Assembly: GCF_041530365.1 (NCBI RefSeq) | Contig: NZ_CP168034.1 | Span: 372,001-436,000, forward strand | Length of the DNA: 64,000 nt | Reading direction: 5' to 3' | DNA from: Capnocytophaga sp. ARDL2 | Lineage (GTDB): Bacteria; Bacteroidota; Bacteroidia; Flavobacteriales; Flavobacteriaceae | In this document: positions 25,373 to 34,181 of the stretch, in pieces | Layout of the letters: each line of letters starts with the position of its first letter | How positions within the stretch are numbered: position 1 is the first letter of the stretch | Program-made: the position numbers and the translations under genes | Notes under the pieces: model-generated | Seen by the model: only the letters and a program-made list of their open reading frames with translations | Database searches by the model: none | What the model was told of the DNA's origin: nothing

Positions 25373-26411
25373 AATAAAGCAAATAATACAACAATGGAAA
25401 CACTCCAATTTTATGTCGCACAGCCGAACCCAAATCTGGTTCAAACGCCGCTTGAATAACCAAATACGAAATCAATATCAAAAACAACCACAATTCCAAT
25501 CGGTAATTTTTTCTATCTTTCAGAACCCAAGAAAATCGCACAAGCAAAATCCAAATCAAAACGATTTGCCATACGATAAACATTAAAATCTGTGGCGAAA
25601 GAAAATGTTTTACCTCTGTAATGGGAAAATTTACCGGAAAAAACGCATAAAAATTATCAAGAATTTCCCCCCACCAACTACCATTTTCAAAGGGTGGGAC
25701 AATCATCGAATTGGCATCTTCATCTGCAGTTCGTTGGGAATTTACTAATATCCTTGCTTGTTCTGAAAAAAATTCTCCTTTTAGCAAATAATGTGTTATT
25801 GAAAATAAACTTATCATTAACAAACCATTGAAAATCAATCCCAAAATACGATTGGGATATTTTATTTTTGAAATGAAATACAAAATAGTCGTTAGCACTG
25901 GTACCAACGCAAAATACGGGCGAAAAAACACTCCAAATACCACAAATCCAGCCATTACATACAACCAACTCAACTGAAAATTGATTTGTCTATGCCTAAA
26001 AACATAGAGCAAATGAGCGATAAAAATATAGGTCAAAAACTCTTTTGAGGGCATCGCAATAAAAATAGCAATCATCAAAAAAGCGAGATATACGACGCTA
26101 TTTTTTAAGGTAGGTTTTTCAAAATCTTTGGGAACACCGATTTGATAAAGAATAAAGAAATACACAAGAAGTTGTAAAATTCCCACTACATTCAAAGGCA
26201 ATTTGCCCAACATCGTCAGTTTGTAAAACAACATAATCAAGGGATAACTTCCAATCCACCCCTCTTCGCCATGTGGATCTGTTACAATCAATTTTGCATC
26301 GTAAAAAAATCGTTCGGGCAAGACATACAGAGCCACTGATGTTATGAGCAACGAGGCTAAAAACAACAGAAAGAAAACGATTTTATTTTGATAAACAACT
26401 CTTTTCATCAA
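25347..26411 (-). CDS. EpsG/Wzy-like polysaccharide membrane protein
   Basis: The 354-residue protein has about nine hydrophobic segments; the internal AMPSKEFLTYIFIAHLL and FRPYFALVP recall EpsG-type proteins. It lacks the ligase signature of its neighbour. It probably takes part in polysaccharide polymerisation, and which of the two genes is the true polymerase is not settled. The start overlaps the end of the flippase gene by 4 bp. Confidence 0.65.
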   Translation of the reverse strand: MMKRVVYQNKIVFFLLFLASLLITSVALYVLPERFFYDAKLIVTDPHGEEGWIGSYPLIMLFYKLTMLGKLPLNVVGILQLLVYFFILYQIGVPKDFEKPTLKNSVVYLAFLMIAIFIAMPSKEFLTYIFIAHLLYVFRHRQINFQLSWLYVMAGFVVFGVFFRPYFALVPVLTTILYFISKIKYPNRILGLIFNGLLMISLFSITHYLLKGEFFSEQARILVNSQRTADEDANSMIVPPFENGSWWGEILDNFYAFFPVNFPITEVKHFLSPQILMFIVWQIVLIWILLVRFSWVLKDRKNYRLELWLFLILISYLVIQAAFEPDLGSAVRHKIGVFPLLYYLLYYDDFKRKV

Positions 26412-27679
26412 TGCACAAAGATTTTGATTTTATCTTTTTTGTAAGTATAAACAGCTGCCACTACATACCAAAAGAAATTGGCTAAGACAAAAGAAATTGC
26501 TGCTCCCATCATTCCAAAGTTGGGAATCAAAAGCACACTTGCTACCAAATTGATTATCAACGAACAAAACATTATTGTACGAAAAACCGCTGTTCGATTG
26601 GTCATGTTGAGATATACCGATACACATCCAAAAAGCGAACATATCAAATGTCCTGCAATCAAGATATAAAAAGTGTGTATTCCTTGTACATATTCACTAC
26701 CAAATATACTCAAAATCCAATCCGCCAAGGCAATGACTACACAACCGCAAAACCAATTGATTACAGCAATAATTCGTGCGTTTTTTTTCAGCAATTGTTG
26801 CATTTCTTCATTTTTATTGGAATAGAGTTCGGATATTTTAGGTGAAACATTGACATTGATACTCAAAGTAATCATATTGATAAACAAAATCAACTTTACA
26901 GGCAAGGAATACAACCCAACCATATCGCTTCCCCACCATTTTCTCAGTAAAACAACATCTATTGTCGCCAAAAGGTAAAATATGAGATTGCTAATGGCAA
27001 TAGGAGTAGATATTTTCAATATTTCCGAGGTTGAATAAACATTCGCCGTTGGTTGCATATTTTTGATATAATTCCAAATATATAGTGAAGTTACAATCCC
27101 CAACACCACAAAACCAATGATGTAGTAATCCAATACCACTTGCTGACTTTCAGCATTTGACAATAATAAAACTCCAAAAAATATTGGAAAAAACTTGAAC
27201 ACATTGCGAAACAATTCTGACCACACAATATGATGCATTGCTCGAATCATTTCGGTGTTGAAAATCGTCAATACATTAAAAGGCAAAAACAACAAACATT
27301 TGAAAATAATTTCGGGGGTGTGACTACCTCCAAATACATCGATGATCCATTGATTGGGAATGAAAAAATACAACAACAAAGGAAGTATTGAAACCGATAA
27401 AATCAAAGATAAAATCCTAAAATAAAGAGGTTTTATCGACTCCGATTGATTGGTTTTGGACAGCTGTCCTGCAAAATACAAAATAGAAACCTCTGTACCC
27501 ATCAAACACAAACCGCCAACCACGAGCAAAAACAAGCGTACAAACTCGTAATCGCCTACAATATGTGTAGGATAGTAATTGGTAAAATACATCGTAAAAC
27601 CCAATAAAGTAAACGCTCCTAAGATGCGTAATAGGAGCGTAAACAAGGTATCTTTATATTCTTTTATCTTTTGTAACAA
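26408..27679 (-). CDS. Wzx-type polysaccharide flippase
   Basis: The 423-residue protein has about twelve membrane helices and the general pattern of the polysaccharide transporter/MATE superfamily, starting MLQKIKEYKDTLFTLLLRIL. It should flip lipid-linked repeat units across the inner membrane. It lies between the Wzz-like gene (1 bp gap) and the EpsG-like gene (4-bp overlap), as expected for a Wzx/Wzy-dependent pathway. Confidence 0.85.
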   Translation of the reverse strand: MLQKIKEYKDTLFTLLLRILGAFTLLGFTMYFTNYYPTHIVGDYEFVRLFLLVVGGLCLMGTEVSILYFAGQLSKTNQSESIKPLYFRILSLILSVSILPLLLYFFIPNQWIIDVFGGSHTPEIIFKCLLFLPFNVLTIFNTEMIRAMHHIVWSELFRNVFKFFPIFFGVLLLSNAESQQVVLDYYIIGFVVLGIVTSLYIWNYIKNMQPTANVYSTSEILKISTPIAISNLIFYLLATIDVVLLRKWWGSDMVGLYSLPVKLILFINMITLSINVNVSPKISELYSNKNEEMQQLLKKNARIIAVINWFCGCVVIALADWILSIFGSEYVQGIHTFYILIAGHLICSLFGCVSVYLNMTNRTAVFRTIMFCSLIINLVASVLLIPNFGMMGAAISFVLANFFWYVVAAVYTYKKDKIKIFVH

Positions 27680-27680
27680 C

Positions 27681-28616
27681 TTATACTTCTTTTGCCAATT
27701 GAGCGTATTTTTTATAAAATTTTCGTGTTCTATATCCCAAATAGAGTATCATCAAACTCACAAATGGAAACAAAAACGAATATCTAAGTAATATAAATGG
27801 TTCGTGCGGTATTCCTACAGTTTTTGATACAGGAAATATCGTTTGTTCTCCTTCTATGATTTGCGTATCCAATCGCGTGATTTCGGCACCATATTTTTCC
27901 TTCAATTCGATGACTTCGTGCAATTGAGCATAAGTATTTACATTCAAATCCGAAGTCTTTGTAGTTTCTTCATTACCCAATTTTTTCAACAAATTATTGA
28001 TATACTCAATAGAAACCGCCAATTGTTGACGCTTTTCTTTCAAATTGTTCAATCCGGCAATGCGTTTTTGTTCCAAATATGGGTCGTTGTTCAAAAAAGC
28101 AATAAATTCATTGTACAACACATTGGCATCTACCTCATCCTTTGCAACAATTTTGATTTTGTGGTATCTAAAATCTTTTTCAAATTTACCGTCTTTCAAC
28201 ACATTGTTCAACTGATATCCGTTGTTTGTCAATGCCTTAAATGCTTCGATATCTTTATTTAGCAAATCGTAATAATTTTCAATTTGCTCGATTTTCATAC
28301 TTTTTATAGCAGAAAACGAAGGGTATTTATCTGTAAAAACATATTTATTGCCTTTCAACACTTCGATTCTTTCATACAAATAATCATTGCTTTGAAAATT
28401 TGGAGAAACAATCATTTCAGTTATTTGCAATTTTGGAGATTGTTTTTCTACAAAATATCCTATGGCAAAAGTACCCACTACAACTGCTGTAAGCCAAATC
28501 CAATTTTTACAAATCACTTGCATCAGTCTAAAAATAGACAGGTTGATTCTTGTGAAAAACTCTTTTATCTTTTGTACTAAATATAGTAAATCGATTTCTT
28601 GATTATTTCTTTCCAT
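27681..28616 (-). CDS. Wzz-type chain-length determinant
   Basis: The 311-residue protein has membrane helices near residues 38-56 and 283-302 enclosing a periplasmic domain with a coiled coil (about 190-260). This two-helix topology is that of polysaccharide co-polymerases that set chain length. The C-terminus is short, with no tyrosine-kinase domain. Confidence 0.8.
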   Translation of the reverse strand: MERNNQEIDLLYLVQKIKEFFTRINLSIFRLMQVICKNWIWLTAVVVGTFAIGYFVEKQSPKLQITEMIVSPNFQSNDYLYERIEVLKGNKYVFTDKYPSFSAIKSMKIEQIENYYDLLNKDIEAFKALTNNGYQLNNVLKDGKFEKDFRYHKIKIVAKDEVDANVLYNEFIAFLNNDPYLEQKRIAGLNNLKEKRQQLAVSIEYINNLLKKLGNEETTKTSDLNVNTYAQLHEVIELKEKYGAEITRLDTQIIEGEQTIFPVSKTVGIPHEPFILLRYSFLFPFVSLMILYLGYRTRKFYKKYAQLAKEV

Positions 28617-28621
28617 AGTTA

Positions 28622-29986
28622 TTATTTTATAATAAAACGTACGTTTATCTGAGTAGAATTGCCCAAAAATGTAGGATTTTTTTTGTATTTTACAATTCCA
28701 TCTGATGAAATAGACTGAATCGAAACCTCGTTTTTATTGAACCACGTAATTTGATATTCAATATCCTCTGGAGTTACATCTACTGTTTGATATGAAGATT
28801 CACTACTAATTACCGATTCCCCAAAGTATATTTTATAATAATTGAACAGGTTAAAACTCGAAACCTCTTCTGGATTTTCGTTCAAACTCAGTTGAATTTG
28901 TGGTACCATCAAAAAGTTTTGTTTTTTGAGGCGTTCTCTGCGTTTCAATTCATCATTTGAGGCGTTTAGTTTTTCTTCCAACCAATTTTTATAGGTTCCT
29001 TTATATCCTTTTTTTACCTCCTCATTATACACTTTTTCACCATCTGTACCTATTACAGATTCTACCCATTCGGTAAAACTTCCGTAAAAACCGTGTTTCA
29101 ATGCATGCTCATAAGGTGCTTCTCCGTCGGAGGTTTTTATTTTATTTATCCACTCAAGTACATATTTTGCTTCTTTTTGTTTAGCGGTTGTAAACTCATC
29201 AAAACCACTACCCCATAGAGACTGCAAAAATTCTTCTTCCGTTCCATCAAAACCTTCTTTTTGAGCTTGTTGAAAAGGAGATATTCCATTTTTAGCTGTT
29301 TCGCTTTCAAACCACTCTGTCACTGTTCCATCAAAACCTTTAGAAACTGCCAATTCGTAAGCATTTGGTTTGTCTTGGTTGGTTTCTATTTTTTTTGTTT
29401 CTTCTGTTGATACTTCGGCTTGTATTATTTCTTTGAGAGTTGTTGTTTGTTTGTTATCATTTTTGTTTTCTTGCTGCGGTTGATAAGGTACAATCGTTTT
29501 GATTTCCACTTCTTCTACTTTTATTACATCAAGTAAATTGGAATCTGAAGGAACGTCTAAGTTGCTTATTTTTTGAAAAGTTTCTTGTTTTTCTACTACC
29601 TCTTCTTGTGTTTTTCTAAATTCTTCGAACGATATTTTGTATTCTTCAAGTGCCTGTATAGGATAGCTAAAGACTGCTCCATTTAGATCCCTAATTTTTA
29701 AATCAGGTTTTTTAGAGAAATCTATTACAAAAGTCAATTTGTTGTTGTTTGTTTTAAATACGGAAGAGGCATTTAGTATATAATACCATTGGTTTTCTAT
29801 CCAGATATAATAGCCTTTTTCCATTTCGTATTTTTGGATAGGCATATATCCAAAATCGTGTCCTACGGATATTATATTTTGTTTGAAATCACTTATTTCT
29901 ATCAAAGGAGCTTGATAATGTTGTGTCTGAGAAAAATTGTATTGAATACAAAATAAGATTAGTAAAATGAATGTACTTTTCATCAT
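28622..29986 (-). CDS. Secreted protein with four GFxGTxxEW repeats
   Basis: The 454-residue protein has a signal peptide, MMKSTFILLILFCIQYNFSQ. A charged Glu/Lys-rich linker (about 120-205) leads to four diverged copies of a 22-residue motif at 209-230, 237-258, 291-312 and 319-340. The motif core is KGFDGT-x-x-EW-x-ES, seen as AVSKGFDGTVTEWFES and ALKHGFYGSFTEWVES. Similar motifs occur in tail-fibre and adhesin-like proteins. The first gene of the operon, 5 bp before wzz, it may organise or attach polysaccharide at the surface, but this is inferred from position only. Confidence 0.65.
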   Translation of the reverse strand: MMKSTFILLILFCIQYNFSQTQHYQAPLIEISDFKQNIISVGHDFGYMPIQKYEMEKGYYIWIENQWYYILNASSVFKTNNNKLTFVIDFSKKPDLKIRDLNGAVFSYPIQALEEYKISFEEFRKTQEEVVEKQETFQKISNLDVPSDSNLLDVIKVEEVEIKTIVPYQPQQENKNDNKQTTTLKEIIQAEVSTEETKKIETNQDKPNAYELAVSKGFDGTVTEWFESETAKNGISPFQQAQKEGFDGTEEEFLQSLWGSGFDEFTTAKQKEAKYVLEWINKIKTSDGEAPYEHALKHGFYGSFTEWVESVIGTDGEKVYNEEVKKGYKGTYKNWLEEKLNASNDELKRRERLKKQNFLMVPQIQLSLNENPEEVSSFNLFNYYKIYFGESVISSESSYQTVDVTPEDIEYQITWFNKNEVSIQSISSDGIVKYKKNPTFLGNSTQINVRFIIK

Positions 29987-30128
29987 TAATTGTGTTAGTA
30001 TTTTTATATTATCCCTTCTATATAACTACTGTTTTCAATTTAAATCTGTTTAAACTTTTAAAAGAGTAAAAGTTCCAAGAATTTTTAGCATTTTTGCTGT
30101 TGGATAACAACATGAAAATCAAGGAACT

Positions 30129-30839
30129 TTGAGCAAAGATACGATAAAAAAATGGATTATTTCCCATTTGAGTATCGGAAAAAGAGGTTTTAAAACAAAA
30201 TTTGATTCATTATTGATTTTTCTTTTGATAATCAAACGATTAAAAACAGGTTGTCAATGGAGAGAACTTCCAATAGAAGTGTATTTTAAAGACCAAAAAA
30301 TAAGCTATCAAACGGTTTATTATTATTTCAACAAATGGAGTAAAAATTTTGATTTCCAAAGAGTTTGGCTTAATTTATTGTTTCATAACAAAAGAAAATT
30401 AGATATGTCTTGCGTACAATTAGACGGAAGTCATACACGATGCAGATTGAGTGGTCAATTCGTTGGTTATCAATCAAGAAAGAAGTCAAAAACGACCAAT
30501 TCTATTTTTTTGTGTGATAATTTGAGACAAATTTTAGCAATGGGCAGTCCAAAATCGGGTAATCATCACGATTTAAACGATATAGAATCGGTTTTAAAAG
30601 AAATTTTGAGACTTTTGAAAAAAGTAAAAATAGAACATAAAGATCTGTTTCTCAATGCAGATTCAGGTTTTGATAGCCGAGATTTGAGGCAATTTTTAGA
30701 GAAAAAAGAAATTATAGCGAATATCAAACAGAATCCAAGAAATGGGAAGTATGAAGATGTTTATTTTGACCAAGAATTATATAAAAATCGTTTTAAAATA
30801 GAGCGGACTTTTGCGTGGTTAGATGGTTTTAAAGAATAG
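30129..30839 (+). CDS. IS5-family transposase, C-terminus cut by a stop
   Basis: The 236-residue protein has an N-terminal DUF4096-like part (KTGCQWRELP) and the DDE catalytic core: LDGSHTRCR, NADSGFDSRD and RFKIERTFAWLDGFK with the final Glu. The usual continuation RYETLNTTWISMLYLGFIM is present in frame after a TAG at 30837-30839. A few bases were therefore changed or shifted at the stop. The catalytic triad is intact, but activity is doubtful. Confidence 0.8.
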   Translation: MSKDTIKKWIISHLSIGKRGFKTKFDSLLIFLLIIKRLKTGCQWRELPIEVYFKDQKISYQTVYYYFNKWSKNFDFQRVWLNLLFHNKRKLDMSCVQLDGSHTRCRLSGQFVGYQSRKKSKTTNSIFLCDNLRQILAMGSPKSGNHHDLNDIESVLKEILRLLKKVKIEHKDLFLNADSGFDSRDLRQFLEKKEIIANIKQNPRNGKYEDVYFDQELYKNRFKIERTFAWLDGFKE

Positions 30840-30913
30840 GTAATGAGGTACGAAACCCTAAATACAACTTGGATTTCAATGTTGTATTTAGGGTTTATAA
30901 TGAGGTTTATTGG

Positions 30914-30928
30914 AATAGTTTAAACAAG
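30914..30928 (+). repeat. Left direct repeat / putative attL of the integrated element
   Basis: AATAGTTTAAACAAG is identical to 39350-39364. The integrase gene begins about 180 bp to the right. The repeat overlaps the right end of the IS, so it could be an IS end rather than an attachment core. Confidence 0.5.
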
Positions 30929-31077
30929 ACCTTTCGTTTTGCTACACCTTGATAAAAACATTTTTCAAAGTGTTATTTTATAGTTATTTAGTAGTTTTAT
31001 TGATAAATATTTGTATCAAAAAGTATCAATATTTTTGATACCGATTTGCTACCGAGTAAAAGCACGATTTTATAAAT

Positions 31078-31085
31078 TACTTTTG
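31078..31085 (+). promoter_or_regulatory. -7 box (TACTTTTG) upstream of the integrase
   Basis: The match to TAnnTTTG lies 21 bp before the integrase ATG. It is followed by CCAAGCAAAAAATAAAAATA, a leader shared with other genes of the element. Confidence 0.45.
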
Positions 31086-31106
31086 TCCAAGCAAAAAATA
31101 AAAATA

Positions 31107-32282
31107 ATGGACAAAGTAAAATTTTCAGTTGTTTTTAACCGCAAAAAACAACTAAACGCACACGGCAAAGCCCTTGTACAAATTGAATGTTATTTGAATG
31201 GCAAACGCAAATATTTTTCTACTGGGATATACATAAAGCCCACCGAATGGAACGACAAAACACGCACCATTAAAAACAACGCCCCTAACTACATAGGTTT
31301 GAACAAACAGATAAAGGACAAAATAACCGCCTTTGAGAGTTACGAACTCCAAAAGATAAACGCAGGAAAGCCCTTTGCGTTGGATATGCTCCACGAAGTA
31401 GAAAACCCACAAATAAAATCATTTTACGAGTTTATGAGGTTGGAAATAGACACCAACCCACGCACCACCAAAGGCACAAAAGCCGACCAACGCCAAACCC
31501 TTAACCTATTGCAGAAGTACTGCAAAGAATTACATTTTGACGAAATTACTTTTGAGTTTTTACACGACTTTGAAAAATGGATACGAAAACAAACATTTTC
31601 AAACGGCAAAAAATATTCTCAAAACTCTATATTTAAGCACTTTAAGAACTTGCGAACCTTTGTAAATTTAGCAATAAACAAAGAACATATACCATTAGAA
31701 AAATACCCATTTAGAAAGTTTAAAGTACAGCAAGAAAACAAAGAACGCACCTATCTAACCCCCTCCGAAATAGAGTTATTTGCGTCCGTTGAGGTAAAGG
31801 ACAAAGCCCAAGAAGTGGCAAAAGATTTGTATTTGTTTGCCATATATACAGGTTTGCGATACAGCGATATAATGAACTTGCAGACCTCCGAAATAATAAA
31901 AGAAAAAGGCGTTTTTTGGATAGTGAAACGCACCCAAAAAACCAACGAACCTATAAAAATACCATTAAGCGAATTATTTAACGGCAAAGCCTTTGAAATA
32001 GTAAAGAAATACAGAAAATTAGGGAATTTGTGCGTATTTCCAAAGGTAAGCAACGGCGAACTAAACGCCCAAATAAAAACCCTTTGCGAGGGTGCAGGAA
32101 TACAGAAAAACATAACTTTTCACACGGCACGACACACCAACGCAACATTTTTATTGAGTAAGGGAATGAGTATATTTTCCGTGCAAAAAATGTTAGGACA
32201 CCGAAAAATAAGCACCACGCAAATATATACGCACTTGATAGAGGAAACCCTACTAAACGAGCTAAAAGCAATTAATTTTTAA
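31107..32282 (+). CDS. Tyrosine recombinase (integrase)
   Basis: The 391-residue protein starts MDKVKFSVVFNRKKQLNAHG; the longer frame starts upstream of the promoter box. It has an arm-binding domain (about 1-90), a SAM-like core-binding domain (about 100-205) and the catalytic domain with Arg in TGLRYSDIMN near 250, HTARHTNA near 337 and LGHRKISTTQIYTHL with the nucleophilic Tyr near 372. All catalytic residues are present. It should integrate and excise the element. Confidence 0.92.
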   Translation: MDKVKFSVVFNRKKQLNAHGKALVQIECYLNGKRKYFSTGIYIKPTEWNDKTRTIKNNAPNYIGLNKQIKDKITAFESYELQKINAGKPFALDMLHEVENPQIKSFYEFMRLEIDTNPRTTKGTKADQRQTLNLLQKYCKELHFDEITFEFLHDFEKWIRKQTFSNGKKYSQNSIFKHFKNLRTFVNLAINKEHIPLEKYPFRKFKVQQENKERTYLTPSEIELFASVEVKDKAQEVAKDLYLFAIYTGLRYSDIMNLQTSEIIKEKGVFWIVKRTQKTNEPIKIPLSELFNGKAFEIVKKYRKLGNLCVFPKVSNGELNAQIKTLCEGAGIQKNITFHTARHTNATFLLSKGMSIFSVQKMLGHRKISTTQIYTHLIEETLLNELKAINF

Positions 32283-32316
32283 AGACGCCACGCCCTAAAT
32301 ACTCCCCAACTAATGA

Positions 32317-32352
32317 AAAGCCCTTGCAGGAACACACTGCAGGGGCTTTTTG
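32317..32352 (+). terminator. Terminator after the integrase
   Basis: The inverted repeat AAAAGCCCTTGCAG / CTGCAGGGGCTTTT (one mismatch) is followed by a T run. Confidence 0.75.
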
Positions 32353-32504
32353 TTTGTCCCTTATTTGGGTGCGTTTGCCCCTTATTTTTGAGTTTGTGCT
32401 GAAAAACAACGAGATACAAATAAAACCCCTTGACCCTTACCAAGTGGCAAAAAGCACCTAACAACCCAACCAACGCACCGCCTTATTTTACTTTTTGCCA
32501 CAAA

Positions 32505-32538
32505 TTGAAACATTTTGACGCTTATTTTTGTACCTTTG
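32505..32538 (+). promoter_or_regulatory. Promoter upstream of 32562
   Basis: TACCTTTG at 32531-32538 is preceded by TTG at 32505-32507. A second box, TATTTTTG, lies at 32523-32530. The following CCCCAAGCAAAAAATATAAA leader resembles the integrase leader. Confidence 0.5.
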
Positions 32539-32561
32539 CCCCAAGCAAAAAATATAAAATA

Positions 32562-33275
32562 ATGGGAAAGATAACAATAAAGCACTTTTTGAATACGAAC
32601 TTGAAGCCGTATATCATTAACAAACAGAATTATTTCAGTATTTATATTTTCATTACAGCTAAAAGAAAAACCACAAAAGTAAAATCTATAATGTTTGACG
32701 AATATTATAGCGAAAGTGATTTTGATAGTATATTTAATTCTGATGATGAAAATGATTTACAAATGATTAAAGATGAAATTTCAACCTTGACGACCATAAC
32801 AGAGCTAATTATGGAAGCCACAGGGGAATTTGACACTACATTTTTAGCGTCTTATTTTACATTTTCAAATACTATAAGCGTTTTTGGAGCAAATGCAGAA
32901 GTTTTTGAATATAAGGAAGACAAAATTAATACATATCGTCCGATTAATGAACAAAAGAAATGGAACTTGAATTTTGGTTTAGATGAGTTATTTTTAGAAG
33001 TAGGACACAACGAAAAAGAAACATTTTTATATGAGTTTTTTTCTGAAACCAAACAAACGGAAGCCTTAAATTTCATAAAAAAAGAGAACCCCAACAGAAA
33101 CGCAACGGAAATTTTAAAGGATATTAATAAAATGCTTTTTTATTCCTCAATAGAATATTTTAAATGGTACATTGAGGGAAATAAAAAAAATGCACCTTTA
33201 AAGGAAAAGTATTTTTTATTATTTGACAATGATAAGTATTTGATAGCCAATGAAGTAATAAAAAAATATAGTTAA
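32562..33275 (+). CDS. Hypothetical protein of the integrated element (237 aa)
   Basis: The protein starts MGKITIKHFLNTNLKPYIIN. Its first 50 residues resemble the beta-rich arm-binding end of phage-type integrases, with FSIYIFITAKRKTTK. The rest is acidic and helical, without a recognised domain. Low-GC codon use makes it different from its neighbours in the element, so it may be a cargo gene. Function unknown. Confidence 0.6.
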   Translation: MGKITIKHFLNTNLKPYIINKQNYFSIYIFITAKRKTTKVKSIMFDEYYSESDFDSIFNSDDENDLQMIKDEISTLTTITELIMEATGEFDTTFLASYFTFSNTISVFGANAEVFEYKEDKINTYRPINEQKKWNLNFGLDELFLEVGHNEKETFLYEFFSETKQTEALNFIKKENPNRNATEILKDINKMLFYSSIEYFKWYIEGNKKNAPLKEKYFLLFDNDKYLIANEVIKKYS

Positions 33276-33330
33276 ATCTATATTTTTTATTTAAAAATGT
33301 TTGACTAAAACAAGTAAAACAAAAACAGAT

Positions 33331-33546
33331 ATGCAAACCAATTTTAAGAACCTACCAAGAGGAGCAAAAAGCGAAATAGCTAAACGCACGGAGCTTTCCG
33401 TAATGACGATAATAGCGTATTTCAAAGGGAAAAAGATACACCCCAAGAACGAAAGCAAAATACTTGAAGCGTTGGAGCAAATTTTAACCGAGCAAAGAGA
33501 ACGCACCAACCAAGCCAAAGAACGCATACAAGCCCTATTACAATGA
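33331..33546 (+). CDS. Small helix-turn-helix protein
   Basis: The 71-residue protein starts MQTNFKNLPRGAKSEIAKRT; an upstream in-frame TTG is less likely. The sequence IAKRTELSVMTIIAYFKGKK fits a helix-turn-helix, followed by a charged helix. It is similar in layout to the protein at 35097. Its stop overlaps the next start (ATGA), indicating coupling. It may control genes of the element. Confidence 0.65.
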   Translation: MQTNFKNLPRGAKSEIAKRTELSVMTIIAYFKGKKIHPKNESKILEALEQILTEQRERTNQAKERIQALLQ

Positions 33547-33716
33547 CCGCCCAAGCCTTGCAGGATATAAAGGGCATAGCCACCAAACGCACCCACGCCC
33601 ACAAAGGCGACTGCCTCAAAGTAATAGCCACACACGGCAAAGTGTATATTTTGGAACACCCCAACGGCGACCGATTTAGCACCACCGCCGATAAAATACA
33701 ACTAATTGAAAATTAA
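33543..33716 (+). CDS. Small basic protein, paralogue of the next gene (57 aa)
   Basis: The peptide MTAQALQDIKGIATKRTHAH continues with GDCLKVIATHGKVYI and ends DKIQLIEN. It overlaps the HTH gene by 4 bp. The ending and the GD-LKVI segment match the following protein, so the two arose by duplication. A small SH3-like beta barrel is possible. Function unknown. Confidence 0.6.
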   Translation: MTAQALQDIKGIATKRTHAHKGDCLKVIATHGKVYILEHPNGDRFSTTADKIQLIEN

Positions 33717-33722
33717 AGTGAT

Positions 33723-33911
33723 ATGTTAGTAAAAGCAAGAAAAAAAATAAAAGGAATAGTAAAAAGTACAAAGTACGCAAGAAAAGGCGATATTTTAAAG
33801 GTAATAAGCAACCCACAGCCCGACCAATGGGGGGAATATGTAGTGGAAAATTTAAGAAACGGCAAAAGATTTTCAGTAAAAGCATACAAAGTACAACTAA
33901 TTGAAAATTAG
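33723..33911 (+). CDS. Small basic protein, paralogue of the preceding gene (62 aa)
   Basis: The protein starts MLVKARKKIKGIVKSTKYAR, contains GDILKVISNPQPDQWGEY and ends YKVQLIEN. It lies 6 bp after its paralogue. Length and pattern suggest a small beta-sheet fold. Function unknown. Confidence 0.6.
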   Translation: MLVKARKKIKGIVKSTKYARKGDILKVISNPQPDQWGEYVVENLRNGKRFSVKAYKVQLIEN

Positions 33912-33938
33912 AGTATAACAAGCAAAAAATATAAAAAT

Positions 33939-34061
33939 ATGAAAGTAATACAGACCAAAAAAGTCTATTATTTAGACCACGAGGGCAACACAACCCACAC
34001 CACAAAAGAATTTTATGTATTGAATTACAGAATATTAACCTTTAAAAGCAAAGCAAAATGA
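33939..34061 (+). CDS. Very small protein of the integrated element (40 aa)
   Basis: The frame from ATG 33939 encodes MKVIQTKKVYYLDHEGNTTH and ends ILTFKSKAK. It is preceded by the shared AGCAAAAAATATAAAAAT leader, which supports translation. Its last part lies in the first copy of a 56-bp repeat. Confidence 0.5.
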   Translation: MKVIQTKKVYYLDHEGNTTHTTKEFYVLNYRILTFKSKAK

Positions 34062-34181
34062 AGCAAGAATACTACCAAAAAAGTATTACCAACGAAATAG
34101 ACGAAATGCAACAGCACAAAAGCAATTTTATGTATTGAATTACAAAATATTAACCCTTAAAAGCAAAGCAAAATGAAGCAA
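34011..34181 (+). repeat. 56-bp direct repeat (34011-34066 and 34126-34181)
   Basis: Both copies run from TTTTATGTATTGAATTACA to AAAATGAAGCAA with two or three mismatches. The second copy ends at the start of the 34173 gene, so the duplication gives two genes the same translation start context. It left a 26-codon frame between them (34058-34138). Confidence 0.7.
34058..34138 (+). CDS. 26-residue frame left by the 56-bp duplication
   Basis: MKQEYYQKSITNEIDEMQQH and a few further residues are read from an ATGA overlap with the preceding stop. It may be the remains of a copy of the 34173 gene, which starts with the same MKQ. Whether it is expressed is unknown. Confidence 0.3.
   Translation: MKQEYYQKSITNEIDEMQQHKSNFMY

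Larger units (their letters stand above)
30045..30928 (+). mobile_element. IS5-family insertion sequence
   Basis: The element contains a transposase gene at 30129-30839 with a same-frame tail to about 30921. The ends share an imperfect inverted repeat centred on TGTTTAAAC (left CTGTTTAAACTTTT near 30046; right, read inward on the minus strand, TTGTTTAAACTATT). The total of about 880 bp is normal for a small IS5-group element. Exact ends are uncertain because the right end coincides with the 15-bp direct repeat bounding the next element. Confidence 0.65.
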
